A DNA stretch of 64,000 nucleotides from Yoonia vestfoldensis. GTDB lineage: Bacteria > Pseudomonadota > Alphaproteobacteria > Rhodobacterales > Rhodobacteraceae. The stretch spans positions 124,001 to 188,000 of the forward strand of contig NZ_CP021431.1 in the NCBI RefSeq assembly GCF_002158905.1, read 5' to 3'. The notes under the pieces are model-generated. The model searched no databases, had not been told where the DNA came from, and saw nothing but the letters and a program-made list of their open reading frames with translations. A program made the position numbers and the translations under genes. Shown piece by piece: positions 1 to 6,387 of the stretch (positions are counted from its first letter, which is position 1; the number at the start of each line of letters is the position of its first letter).

Positions 1-1
1 A

Positions 2-649
2 CGCGCACTTGGAATGGTGCCCTTCGCGCCACAAACGATCCTCGAGATCGGGTGCGGCCCCGGCATGGCGACGATGACACTAGCGGAAGCGACGACCGCC
101 CAGATCACTGCAATCGACACGGACGACGGCGCATTGGATCGACTGCGGGCCCGGGTGGCGACACGGGATCTGGGCGAGCGGGTCACGGTGCGCAATCTGG
201 ATATGGCACAGCTTCCAGTGCCGGATCAGCCTTGGGATGTCATTTGGGCCGAGGGCAGCGCCTATATCATCGGTGTTGAGCGCGCGTTGACCGACTGGCG
301 CAAGCTCCTGCGCCCCAACGGCGTATTGGTTTTTTCCGAGATGATGTGGCGCACACAGACGCCGTCGGACGAGCTGCGCGCCTACTGGGCCTCGGAATAC
401 CCAGCCATGACGCATGTTCCGGAGCGGCTCGCCCAGGCAAAGCACGCCGGTTACCGCGTGCTCGGCCATTTCGACATGGGGCGAGAGGCGATGGACACCT
501 ACTACCGCCCGCTGGAGGCACAGGTCGCGGCAATGGAGGCGCGTCTCGCGGGAAGCCGTGTGCTTGAAGACCTGCGCGCAGAACTGGCCGCCTATTACGC
601 TTGCGACGGCCTCGTGAGTTTCGAGATGTTCGTGCTGCAGAAGCCCTGA
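2..649 (+). CDS. SAM-dependent class I methyltransferase (5' end outside window)
   Basis: This is a small-molecule-type methyltransferase with a Rossmann fold. The glycine-rich SAM-binding motif I (ILEIGCGPGMA) begins about nine residues after the ATG at 14. An acidic residue that would contact the ribose (AIDTDD) follows, and a motif IV-like stretch (WDVIWAEGSAY) comes later. The frame stays open upstream of 14 to the window edge, and the usual leader helix before motif I is missing, so the gene probably starts outside the window. The substrate cannot be read. It lies about 70 bases upstream of an acetyltransferase gene on the same strand, and the two may have formed an operon with rsgA. Confidence 0.75.
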   Translation, partial: RALGMVPFAPQTILEIGCGPGMATMTLAEATTAQITAIDTDDGALDRLRARVATRDLGERVTVRNLDMAQLPVPDQPWDVIWAEGSAYIIGVERALTDWRKLLRPNGVLVFSEMMWRTQTPSDELRAYWASEYPAMTHVPERLAQAKHAGYRVLGHFDMGREAMDTYYRPLEAQVAAMEARLAGSRVLEDLRAELAAYYACDGLVSFEMFVLQKP

Positions 650-716
650 AAAGGTGGCGCGATCTGAATTTCAAATACAACTGGGCGGGTCTCACCCCGC
701 CAACGGAGAGAAGACA

Positions 717-1060
717 ATGGAGTTTTCAACGGACTACGAGACCCACGCCGAGAGGATCGTGGACCTCTTCGGGGCGACCTTCACGGCGTCAGAGGGCGCG
801 GAAGAAGGCGCGCTGATCGGCGGCCTAGTGCGTCGCCTGATCGCAGAGACACCCGGTGACGACCTTCGTGTGTTCACCGCATGGGAAGACCGCGCGCTCC
901 TCGGCGGCATCCTCTTCTCACGTCTGGCTTACGAAGGCGATCCGCGCACGGTCTTCATGATGGCACCCGTGGCGGTGGCCACCGAGCATCAAGGCAAGGG
1001 CCTTGGGCAGCAGTTAATTTCCCACGGCCTCGACGTGCTCAAGCAGGAGGGTGTGGATAT
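717..1060 (+). pseudogene. GNAT acetyltransferase, 5' fragment (interrupted by IS3-family element)
   Basis: The ATG at 717 is preceded by a good ribosome-binding site (GGAGAG, 705-710). The 114 codons encode the N-terminal part of a GNAT N-acetyltransferase, including the acetyl-CoA pyrophosphate-binding motif (QGKGLG, about residues 92-97) after a strand with MMAPVAV. Reading stops being homologous at 1060, where the IS begins. Joining 717-1060 directly to 2390-2585 (removing the IS and one copy of the 3-bp duplication) restores one frame of 179 codons with the junction KQEGVD-IAVTYGD. The gene is therefore a recent, cleanly repairable knockout. The substrate is unknown. Confidence 0.85.
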
Positions 1061-1087
1061 TGAACCGCCCCGGGTTTACCGGAGAGT
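1061..1087 (+). repeat. IS3-family left terminal inverted repeat
   Basis: Starts TGAACCGCCCCGGG and matches the reverse complement of 2360-2386 at 26 of 27 positions; the only difference is at base 11. Confidence 0.93.
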
Positions 1088-1101
1088 TTGTGGTTCAATG
1101 A

Positions 1102-2007
1102 TTACGCTGCTTTTTCGTCAACGTTCAAGTTTGCGTAGAATGCCTCCTCTGCTTCGTTCGGTGTAATGTATCCGATGGCGCTGTGCAGGCGCGTTTTGTT
1201 ATACCAGTCGACCCACTTGAGAGTTTCCCATTCGACTTGGCCGACCGATTTCCATGGACCGAGAAACTTGATGACCTCGGTCTTGAACAGGCCGATGATG
1301 CTTTCGGCCAGGGCGTTATCGTAGCTGTCACCAACGCTGCCCACCGAAGTATCAATCCCAGCCTCGGCCAGCCGTTCGGTGTATCGGATCGACAGGTATT
1401 GGCTGCCACGATCGCTGTGGTGGATGAGCTTGTCCGCCTCGGACGGGGCGCGCTGGCAGATGGCCTGGTTCAAGGCATCGAGCACGAAACCGGTGGTCAT
1501 CGAGGTCGAGACGCGCCAGCCGACGATTTTGCGGGCGAAGACGTCGATGACGAAGGCCACATAGACCATGCCCTGCCAGCTGGAGACATAGGTGAAGTCA
1601 CTGACCCAGAGCTGGTTCGGCATAGCGGCCACGAAAGCCCGGTTCACCTTGTCGTCCGGGCAAGGTTGTGCCGTATCGGGGTTGGTCGTGGTCACTTTCT
1701 TGCCCCGCACAACCCCTTGTAATCCCATAGCCTTCATAAGCCGCTCCACAGTGCAGCGAGCGATATCGTGCCCGCTGCGGCGTAACTGGTGCCAAACCTT
1801 GCGCGCGCCGTATCGGCCCCGACTGCCATCGAAGGCCTCTTTTATGGCGGCCATGTCCAGTTGATCCTGCTTAGCCCGATCCGATGCCAGGTCCGGATCA
1901 CGCTCCACGGCCTTGAGGGCGTAATACGTCGATGGTGCGATCCCCAGAACCCGGCAGATCGGCTCGACACCATGGACACGACGGTGATCGTCGATGAACA
2001 CGATCAT
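1102..2007 (-). CDS. IS3-family transposase OrfB (DDE integrase core)
   Basis: OrfB is the catalytic half of the IS3-type transposase. It has an N-terminal HTH_21-like region (about residues 45-110) followed by an rve integrase core. The catalytic triad is visible as D137 (in WVSDFTY), D199 (in HHSDRG) and E235 (in NALAES), with the IS3-typical 35-residue spacing between the second Asp and the Glu. Its length of 301 residues is normal. The start overlaps the orfA stop as ATGA (2007-2004), in the -1 frame relative to orfA. A fused OrfAB could arise by frameshifting, although no A6G slippery run is visible; simple translational coupling is the alternative. Confidence 0.93.
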   Translation of the reverse strand: MIVFIDDHRRVHGVEPICRVLGIAPSTYYALKAVERDPDLASDRAKQDQLDMAAIKEAFDGSRGRYGARKVWHQLRRSGHDIARCTVERLMKAMGLQGVVRGKKVTTTNPDTAQPCPDDKVNRAFVAAMPNQLWVSDFTYVSSWQGMVYVAFVIDVFARKIVGWRVSTSMTTGFVLDALNQAICQRAPSEADKLIHHSDRGSQYLSIRYTERLAEAGIDTSVGSVGDSYDNALAESIIGLFKTEVIKFLGPWKSVGQVEWETLKWVDWYNKTRLHSAIGYITPNEAEEAFYANLNVDEKAA

Positions 2008-2345
2008 TTGCGAAACGGGCGGTCGAGCTCCGCCGCTGCGAAATATGCGCTGGCCTTCTTCAGGATCTCGTTGGCCTGGCGCAGTTCACGGACCTCACGC
2101 TCAAGTTCCTTGATCCGATCCTTCTCGGCAATTGTCAGCCCAGCCCGCTGCCCGGCATCGCGTTCGGCCTGCTGACACCAGACGCGCAGGCTGTCCGGTG
2201 AACAGCCAAGCTTCGGCGCAATTGCCTTATAGGCTGCCGTGTCGCTGGCATAGTCAGCACGGTTCTCTCTGAAAAGCCGAACACCACGTTCACGCAGTTC
2301 GGCAGGATAGGCGGGGGTATGTCGATTCTTTGTCATAGGGTTCAT
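2004..2345 (-). CDS. IS3-family transposase OrfA (HTH DNA-binding)
   Basis: A 113-residue DNA-binding subunit of the IS3-type transposase. The N-terminal helix-turn-helix resembles the HTH_8 family (YPAELRERGVRLF, then LGCSPDSLRVW). It is followed by a leucine-zipper-like coiled coil (about residues 72-100, IKELEREVRELRQANEIL) that normally mediates OrfA/OrfAB multimerisation. An ATG four codons further in (MTKNRH) is an equally good start. The gene lies just inside the right inverted repeat and overlaps orfB by four bases. Confidence 0.9.
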   Translation of the reverse strand: MNPMTKNRHTPAYPAELRERGVRLFRENRADYASDTAAYKAIAPKLGCSPDSLRVWCQQAERDAGQRAGLTIAEKDRIKELEREVRELRQANEILKKASAYFAAAELDRPFRK

Positions 2346-2359
2346 CCTTTGAGTGTTTT

Positions 2360-2386
2360 ACTCTCCGGTAAACCCAGGGCGGTTCA
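2360..2386 (-). repeat. IS3-family right terminal inverted repeat
   Basis: Reverse-complement partner of 1061-1087 (26 of 27 bases). It is followed directly by the TAT target duplicate at 2387-2389. Confidence 0.93.
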
Positions 2387-2585
2387 TATCGCCGTCACCT
2401 ATGGCGATCCAGCTTTCTACGGTAGGGTCGGGTTCGCACCCGTCTCGGAGGTTGTCTTGTCCGCGCCCCACACGCTCCAGCAGCCGGAAGGCTGGATTGC
2501 CCAATCCCTGACTGACGCGCCGTTGACGCCAGTGAATGGTCCGGTGCGCTGTGTCGCTGCCTTCAACGATCCGGCGTTGTGGTAG
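2387..2585 (+). pseudogene. GNAT acetyltransferase, 3' fragment
   Basis: This holds the C-terminal 65 codons of the split acetyltransferase, starting in TAT/ATC at the IS junction. It carries the characteristic GNAT C-terminal strand and turn (YGDPAFYGRVGFAPVSE) and ends at the TAG at 2583-2585. No start codon of its own is apparent, so it is unlikely to be made as a separate protein. The rsgA start lies five bases after the stop, suggesting that the intact acetyltransferase and rsgA were one transcript; the IS may now affect rsgA expression. Confidence 0.85.
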
Positions 2586-2589
2586 CGTG

Positions 2590-3666
2590 ATGGTCCGTGA
2601 TTACTCGGCCTTCTTGCTTGGCGCGAAGACGACGCAGCGCACACCCACCGTCTTGGAGGGGCTGGGCTGGAGTCCGGTCTTCGCCAGGCAGATCGACGCC
2701 GACGCGCTGACCGCGACGCCTCCTGTACGTGTGCTCTCTGTGCATCGCAGCGGCTTGCAGGTGGCGGGCGATGGTATCGAAGAGACAATTCCACCGGGAC
2801 CAGAGGCCACAGTGGGCGACTGGCTCCTTATGGAACGCGCACGTCCCCGCTCAAGCCAGGTGTTGGACCGCAAGAGCCTGATCAAGCGTCGCGCGCCGGG
2901 CACGGGGCGCGAAGTGCAACTGATCGCAGCGAACATCGACACGGTTTTCGTGGTCACTTCCTGCAACACCGATTTCAACATCGCCCGGCTAGAGCGCTAT
3001 GTCGCGCTGGCCTTTGAGGCCGATATTGAGCCTGTGATCGTGCTGACCAAGGCGGATCTCGCAGAGGATCCCGCGTCCTATGTCACTGCCGCTCGAGCCA
3101 TATCGGACCGGGTTCCGGTGGTGGCGCTCGACGCCCGCGGCGACGAACCTGCTCAGGCGCTCGTCGACTGGTGCAAGCCCGGCCGTACGGTCGCCTTTCT
3201 CGGCTCATCCGGCGTGGGCAAATCCATGCTCTCCAACGCGCTTCTCAGTGCGCAGGCCATCGCCACCCAGGGCATCCGGGAGGACGACGCGAAGGGCCGA
3301 CACACGACGACACGCCGTGAACTGCACGTGACCCCGGGCGGTTGCCTCGTGCTTGACACGCCAGGCATGCGCGAGCTGCAACTGACTGAAGCCGCAGAGG
3401 GGATCGCAGGTGTCTTCGAAGACATCGAGGCTATGGCCGCGCAATGCCGCTTTGCCGATTGCCAGCATGAGACAGAGCCGGGCTGTGCCATCCGAACCGC
3501 TGTCGACGATGACAGGCTAGACCCCGCCCGCCTCGCGCGCTGGCGTAAGCTTCAGGCCGAGGACGCCTTCAACTCCGCCAGCCTAGCAGAGCGTCGTGAA
3601 AAGGACCGGGCATTCGGAAAAATCGTGCGCAGCGCGGTAGGGGCAAAACCGCGCAATAAAAAATAA
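2590..3666 (+). CDS. rsgA: Ribosome small subunit-dependent GTPase A
   Basis: RsgA is a GTPase that acts late in 30S subunit maturation. The circularly permuted G-domain order is visible: G4 (TKAD, about residues 153-156), then G1/Walker A (GSSGVGKS, from about 205), then G3 (DTPG, from about 256). An N-terminal OB-fold-like part precedes it. A C-terminal zinc site follows with Cys286, Cys291, His293 and Cys299. The ATG at 2590 is preferred over an upstream in-frame ATG at 2536 because the latter lies inside the acetyltransferase. At 358 residues the length is normal. In this position, behind a methyltransferase and an acetyltransferase and beside an IS, it may be an extra accessory copy rather than the only one. 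Confidence 0.93.
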   Translation: MVRDYSAFLLGAKTTQRTPTVLEGLGWSPVFARQIDADALTATPPVRVLSVHRSGLQVAGDGIEETIPPGPEATVGDWLLMERARPRSSQVLDRKSLIKRRAPGTGREVQLIAANIDTVFVVTSCNTDFNIARLERYVALAFEADIEPVIVLTKADLAEDPASYVTAARAISDRVPVVALDARGDEPAQALVDWCKPGRTVAFLGSSGVGKSMLSNALLSAQAIATQGIREDDAKGRHTTTRRELHVTPGGCLVLDTPGMRELQLTEAAEGIAGVFEDIEAMAAQCRFADCQHETEPGCAIRTAVDDDRLDPARLARWRKLQAEDAFNSASLAERREKDRAFGKIVRSAVGAKPRNKK

Positions 3667-4055
3667 TCTGTCGCGTCGCTGTCCATACTTGCAAAGGCGC
3701 GCAACCAAGCCAGAATTTCGAAAAATGCCATACGGTCGCTCCCTCAATGTGAGCTTTGGGGGCCTAAGTGCAAGAGTTGTTGACGGTCTGAGAGTTCCGC
3801 TAAGGTCTGTGAGTTCTGAAGCGATTTCGCGGTCTACCCGTAGGCGGCCATTCGTTCACCGCGCAGCATCGGTCATTCTGGGCTCACTGCCGACTTTCGC
3901 TGCATTTTTGCCCAATGGCTGCTTTGGCGCAACGGTCAAACTTTGCGAACTCCGCTCCCTGCGCATAGCGGACATTCAAATTATTTGACGTTGCACGTGC
4001 AGCAAACGTCTGCCGGCAATCATGCCGAGCGGATCAATCTTGAAACACGGATACC
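3667..4055. other. Intergenic region without a supported gene
   Basis: About 390 bases. A 99-codon open frame (3689-3988, plus) shows no recognisable domain, ribosome-binding site or protein-like composition. An imperfect palindrome lies at 3987-4010: GACGTTGC and GCAAACGTC around a central GCACGTGC. It could be a regulator site or a decayed element end. Otherwise I see nothing in it. Confidence 0.5.
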
Positions 4056-4058
4056 CTC

Positions 4059-4095
4059 AAAAAGCCGCCCAATCGCGCGGACCATTGGGCGGCTT
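4059..4095 (-). terminator. Rho-independent terminator of the DUF6878-DUF6915 transcript
   Basis: A perfect 12-bp stem (4062-4073 with 4084-4095, AAGCCGCCCAAT / ATTGGGCGGCTT) has a 10-base loop. On the minus strand it is followed by a run of five T, reading away from the stop at 4107. Confidence 0.85.
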
Positions 4096-4106
4096 GTCCG
4101 GGGACG

Positions 4107-4562
4107 TTACCGCGTCTCCGATCGCATCTGGTGCTGTGCGGCCCAGTCAGCATACCCCAGCGTGGTCTGACGCGCGGCGACAGCCTGACGCCATGCCGTG
4201 ATATCGGCATCGGTGATATCCATCTCGACATCCGGCAAGATTGCACCGTTCACCATCCAGCTTTCGATGGGCAGGTTTTTCAGCCAATCCGAAACCGTGG
4301 GGATGCACCGACAATCCTCGCGGACATGTTGCTCGCCGATGAACCGCACCGGCACAACGCGTCCGGCACTATTGGTTATGGTCGCGCCAAAGACCTGCTC
4401 GCTTTCCCATATGCCACTGGCATGATGACGCAATGCGCGATGACCCGGCAGGGCTAGGTGCTGCTTTGTTGCATCGAACCACGCGTGCACGGCAAGGTAA
4501 TCATCGGGTTGGCCGCTGAACTTGCGGGCCGAGCTCTCCGCGTGATGATAGGAATGCGCCAT
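4107..4562 (-). CDS. DUF6915 family protein of unknown function
   Basis: A 151-residue protein of the DUF6915 type, recognised by the N-terminal MAHSYHHAESSARKF stretch, the YLAVHAWFDATK segment and the HRALRHHASGI histidine-rich helix. These occur in hypothetical proteins on alphaproteobacterial plasmids and integrative elements. The ATG at 4562 matches the usual MAHxYHH start; an ATG at 4565 and a GTG at 4568 lie just in front. The gene follows a DUF6878 gene with practically no gap and is probably co-translated with it. No function is known to me; the many conserved His residues could bind metal or nucleic acid, which is a guess. Confidence 0.7.
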   Translation of the reverse strand: MAHSYHHAESSARKFSGQPDDYLAVHAWFDATKQHLALPGHRALRHHASGIWESEQVFGATITNSAGRVVPVRFIGEQHVREDCRCIPTVSDWLKNLPIESWMVNGAILPDVEMDITDADITAWRQAVAARQTTLGYADWAAQHQMRSETR

Positions 4563-4564
4563 CA

Positions 4565-4984
4565 TCACAGGTCCTCATATGTGTAGAGGTTGTAATCGGT
4601 GAACCGTTCGCGGTGCTCGATCTGGATCTTGTCTGCGTCGATCTCCCAGACCACTTCGCCATCACCGCCGTCGTTGTTTTCGAAGCCGGGGTGAAGCGCA
4701 TAGGCCATCGACCAGATAAAATCCCGCAATGCCTCTTCCTGTGCCGTCTCGATCATCGCGGTGACCGGGGTGAACGTGATATCTTCGACATTGCCGCTAT
4801 CACCATAGGCATCGTATTGCGCGTCGACGCGCGTCACACCTTTGCTTTGCAGAAACGCGTGCAACACGGCGCGATCCTTGGCATTGCGGGCATCCCGTAC
4901 CGCCTTGTCCTTCTCCATGAACGCCATGATATCGATCGCATCGATCATCGGTGTATCGGTTGGTGTTTCGTTCTCGCTGGTCAT
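4565..4984 (-). CDS. DUF6878 family protein of unknown function
   Basis: A 139-residue acidic protein with the YDAYGDSGNVEDI core typical of DUF6878 and a C-terminal acidic segment. The family is known to me only as a hypothetical plasmid or mobile-element protein, often next to DUF6915. The ATG at 4984 is chosen because GGAGAC lies seven bases upstream; the open frame continues to 5053 without a better start. It is the first gene of a two-gene unit closed by the terminator at 4059-4095. Confidence 0.68.
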   Translation of the reverse strand: MTSENETPTDTPMIDAIDIMAFMEKDKAVRDARNAKDRAVLHAFLQSKGVTRVDAQYDAYGDSGNVEDITFTPVTAMIETAQEEALRDFIWSMAYALHPGFENNDGGDGEVVWEIDADKIQIEHRERFTDYNLYTYEDL

Positions 4985-5112
4985 GTCCGGGTCTCCTTCA
5001 AAATGGACTGTTGAACACCCTGACACGAAGAAAACTTTCACCTTTCCAACCACGGCTCCGCCAAAGCCTGCGGGTTTTTTTGTTGCGCAAAAGATAGTTT
5101 ACGCTCTAGCGT

Positions 5113-5661
5113 TTGTCCCGAGATCGGCCGTTCAGCCGATGGATGGACGAGTGCCGCCTTATGTCAGTTTTAACAATCAGACAGACCGTCATGATGTGGG
5201 GTGGATTTGGGCGTGGATTTCCAGTGACCCCCGCTGTACGCGCGATGGATGTAACGGCAGTTATTCGCGAGGTGCGGCCTTCCTGGGGACCAGCCAATCG
5301 CATTGCCAGTGTTCATATCGGGGTTGAGAAGTTTTTCTGGCCACGGCCCAAGGCAGACGAAGTTGCACTTCGGCGTCAGATTATCGATGCTCGCCGTGTT
5401 CTGCGCGAACAGGGCTTCACTCACATCGCAGTCACAGGACCTTTCCTGATCGATGTTCGCAGCCGGACGCTACTTGCAGAAGCAACAGCGTTTCGCAATG
5501 CGCGCGCGGTCGCCAAGCCGGTGCAATGGATATACCAAGCGCGCCTTTGGGGCGCCTGTCGGTTAAACCCGCGCAGGGCCAAAGCCCAAGGCGAACGCCT
5601 GCGCCAACTGAGGGCTTTTGCAGGACCCGGCTTTGCGACTTACGGAGTGTTCTGCCTGTAG
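5113..5661 (+). CDS. Hypothetical protein
   Basis: A 182-codon open frame (alternative start at 5161, MSVLTIRQ) that I do not recognise. The middle part (residues about 75-145) has a protein-like mix of helix formers and hydrophobic residues, for example ALRRQIIDARRVLREQGF and THIAVTGPFLID. The first 40 and last 30 residues look less convincing. No ribosome-binding site stands out. The 3' end runs slightly into the zinc-ribbon frame on the other strand. It may be a real orphan gene of the accessory region or a decayed one. Confidence 0.4.
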   Translation: MSRDRPFSRWMDECRLMSVLTIRQTVMMWGGFGRGFPVTPAVRAMDVTAVIREVRPSWGPANRIASVHIGVEKFFWPRPKADEVALRRQIIDARRVLREQGFTHIAVTGPFLIDVRSRTLLAEATAFRNARAVAKPVQWIYQARLWGACRLNPRRAKAQGERLRQLRAFAGPGFATYGVFCL

Positions 5662-5748
5662 CGGCTCTGGCGTCGGCGGTTGTTCACCGCAGTTTGGGCA
5701 ATCCGCGGCGTCATCGGGGCGAACCCCGCCACAATACGGACATTTCAC
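5563..5748 (-). CDS. Small zinc-ribbon protein, possibly a fragment
   Basis: A GTG-started frame of 61 codons whose first 24 residues form a convincing zinc ribbon: CPYCG, eleven residues, CPNCGEQ. Such ribbons usually lie at the N-terminus of small regulatory or membrane proteins. After about residue 35 the sequence loses any family look and overlaps the 5113-5661 frame, so this is probably a truncated remnant. No clear ribosome-binding site precedes the start. Confidence 0.4.
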   Translation of the reverse strand: MKCPYCGGVRPDDAADCPNCGEQPPTPEPLQAEHSVSRKAGSCKSPQLAQAFALGFGPARV

Positions 5749-5761
5749 TGCGTCAGCATTA

Positions 5762-5791
5762 TTGTGTGATCGTCACCTCAAAAGATATAGT
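5762..5791 (+). promoter_or_regulatory. Predicted sigma-70 promoter of brnTA
   Basis: A -35 element TTGTGT (5762-5767) and a -10 element TATAGT (5786-5791) are separated by 18 bases, about 30 bases before the brnT start. The partly symmetrical AT-rich sequence around the -10 (5784-5799) is a plausible operator for BrnA, which in known systems represses its own operon; that role is inferred. Confidence 0.45.
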
Positions 5792-5822
5792 AAATATACC
5801 TTTATCATCTTATGTAGAACAG

Positions 5823-6086
5823 ATGAAGTTCGAGTATGACCCCGACAAGAGCACCGCGAACCGTGAAAAGCACGGGATCGACTTTGATGAGGCCCAGGCT
5901 CTCTGGAATGATCCTTATCTGATCGAGGCCCCTGCCAACGTCACGGATGAGCCACGCTTTCTGGCGGTTGGCATGATCGGGGCCAGACACTGGACGGCTG
6001 TCTACACATACCGGAGCGACCGGGTGCGGATCATCTCCGTGCGCCGCGCTCGCAAGCAGGAGATTGACCACTATGAAGGCGACTGA
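5823..6086 (+). CDS. brnT: BrnT family type II toxin (RelE-like ribonuclease)
   Basis: An 87-residue BrnT toxin: a RelE-fold ribonuclease that inhibits translation when free and is neutralised by BrnA. Family hallmarks are the N-terminal FEYDPDKSTANREKHGIDF block, the central DEPRFLAVGMIGARHWTAVYTYR strand region and the C-terminal RIISVRRARKQEIDHYE. The toxin-first gene order is typical of this family. Its stop overlaps the brnA start region by 14 bases, so the pair is translated together. The ATG at 5823 is preferred over the much longer open frame upstream because the family begins at this residue. Confidence 0.9.
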   Translation: MKFEYDPDKSTANREKHGIDFDEAQALWNDPYLIEAPANVTDEPRFLAVGMIGARHWTAVYTYRSDRVRIISVRRARKQEIDHYEGD

Positions 6087-6288
6087 ATTCGACGAACGCT
6101 TCGACGCGGGCGAAGACATGTCCGCCCATGTCGATTGGACAAAGGCGCGCCGCCTCAATGTCGAGGCAAAGCGGGTGAACGTGGATTTCCCGACCTGGGT
6201 CGTCGCCGGTCTGGACCGGCAGGCTCAGAAGCTCGGCATCACCCGTCAGGCGCTGATCAAGATGTGGATCGCAGAACGCCTCGAATGA
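6073..6288 (+). CDS. brnA: BrnA family antitoxin (ribbon-helix-helix)
   Basis: A 71-residue antitoxin and DNA-binding repressor that pairs with BrnT. The C-terminal half has a CopG/MetJ ribbon-helix-helix pattern: the beta strand KRVNVDFPTWVV followed by two helices ending LGITRQALIKMWIAERL. The N-terminal acidic FDAGEDMSAHVDW part matches BrnA antitoxins that wrap around the toxin. The ATG at 6073 is chosen; a TTG at 6064 is also in frame. Confidence 0.88.
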   Translation: MKATEFDERFDAGEDMSAHVDWTKARRLNVEAKRVNVDFPTWVVAGLDRQAQKLGITRQALIKMWIAERLE

Positions 6289-6387
6289 GGGCCGTTGCGA
6301 TCAGGCACGAATAAAGCCAAGGCTTGTCGCCATCCACAAGACAGCATCGTAAAGCCGACCGATGGCGGCAAGAAAGACCGATAGTTC

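Larger units (their letters stand above)
1061..2386 (-). mobile_element. Complete IS3-family insertion sequence, 1326 bp
   Basis: The element begins TG and ends CA and has 27-bp terminal inverted repeats with one mismatch (1061-1087 and 2360-2386). It is flanked by a direct 3-bp duplication TAT (1058-1060 and 2387-2389), as expected for IS3-family transposition. It carries two overlapping genes, orfA and orfB, transcribed right to left, opposite to the interrupted acetyltransferase. Both ends, both genes and the target duplication are intact, so it looks recently inserted and possibly active. Confidence 0.95.

Noticed and set aside
3689..3988. 99-codon frame after rsgA
   Set aside because: No domain, no ribosome-binding site and unconvincing composition; kept as intergenic.
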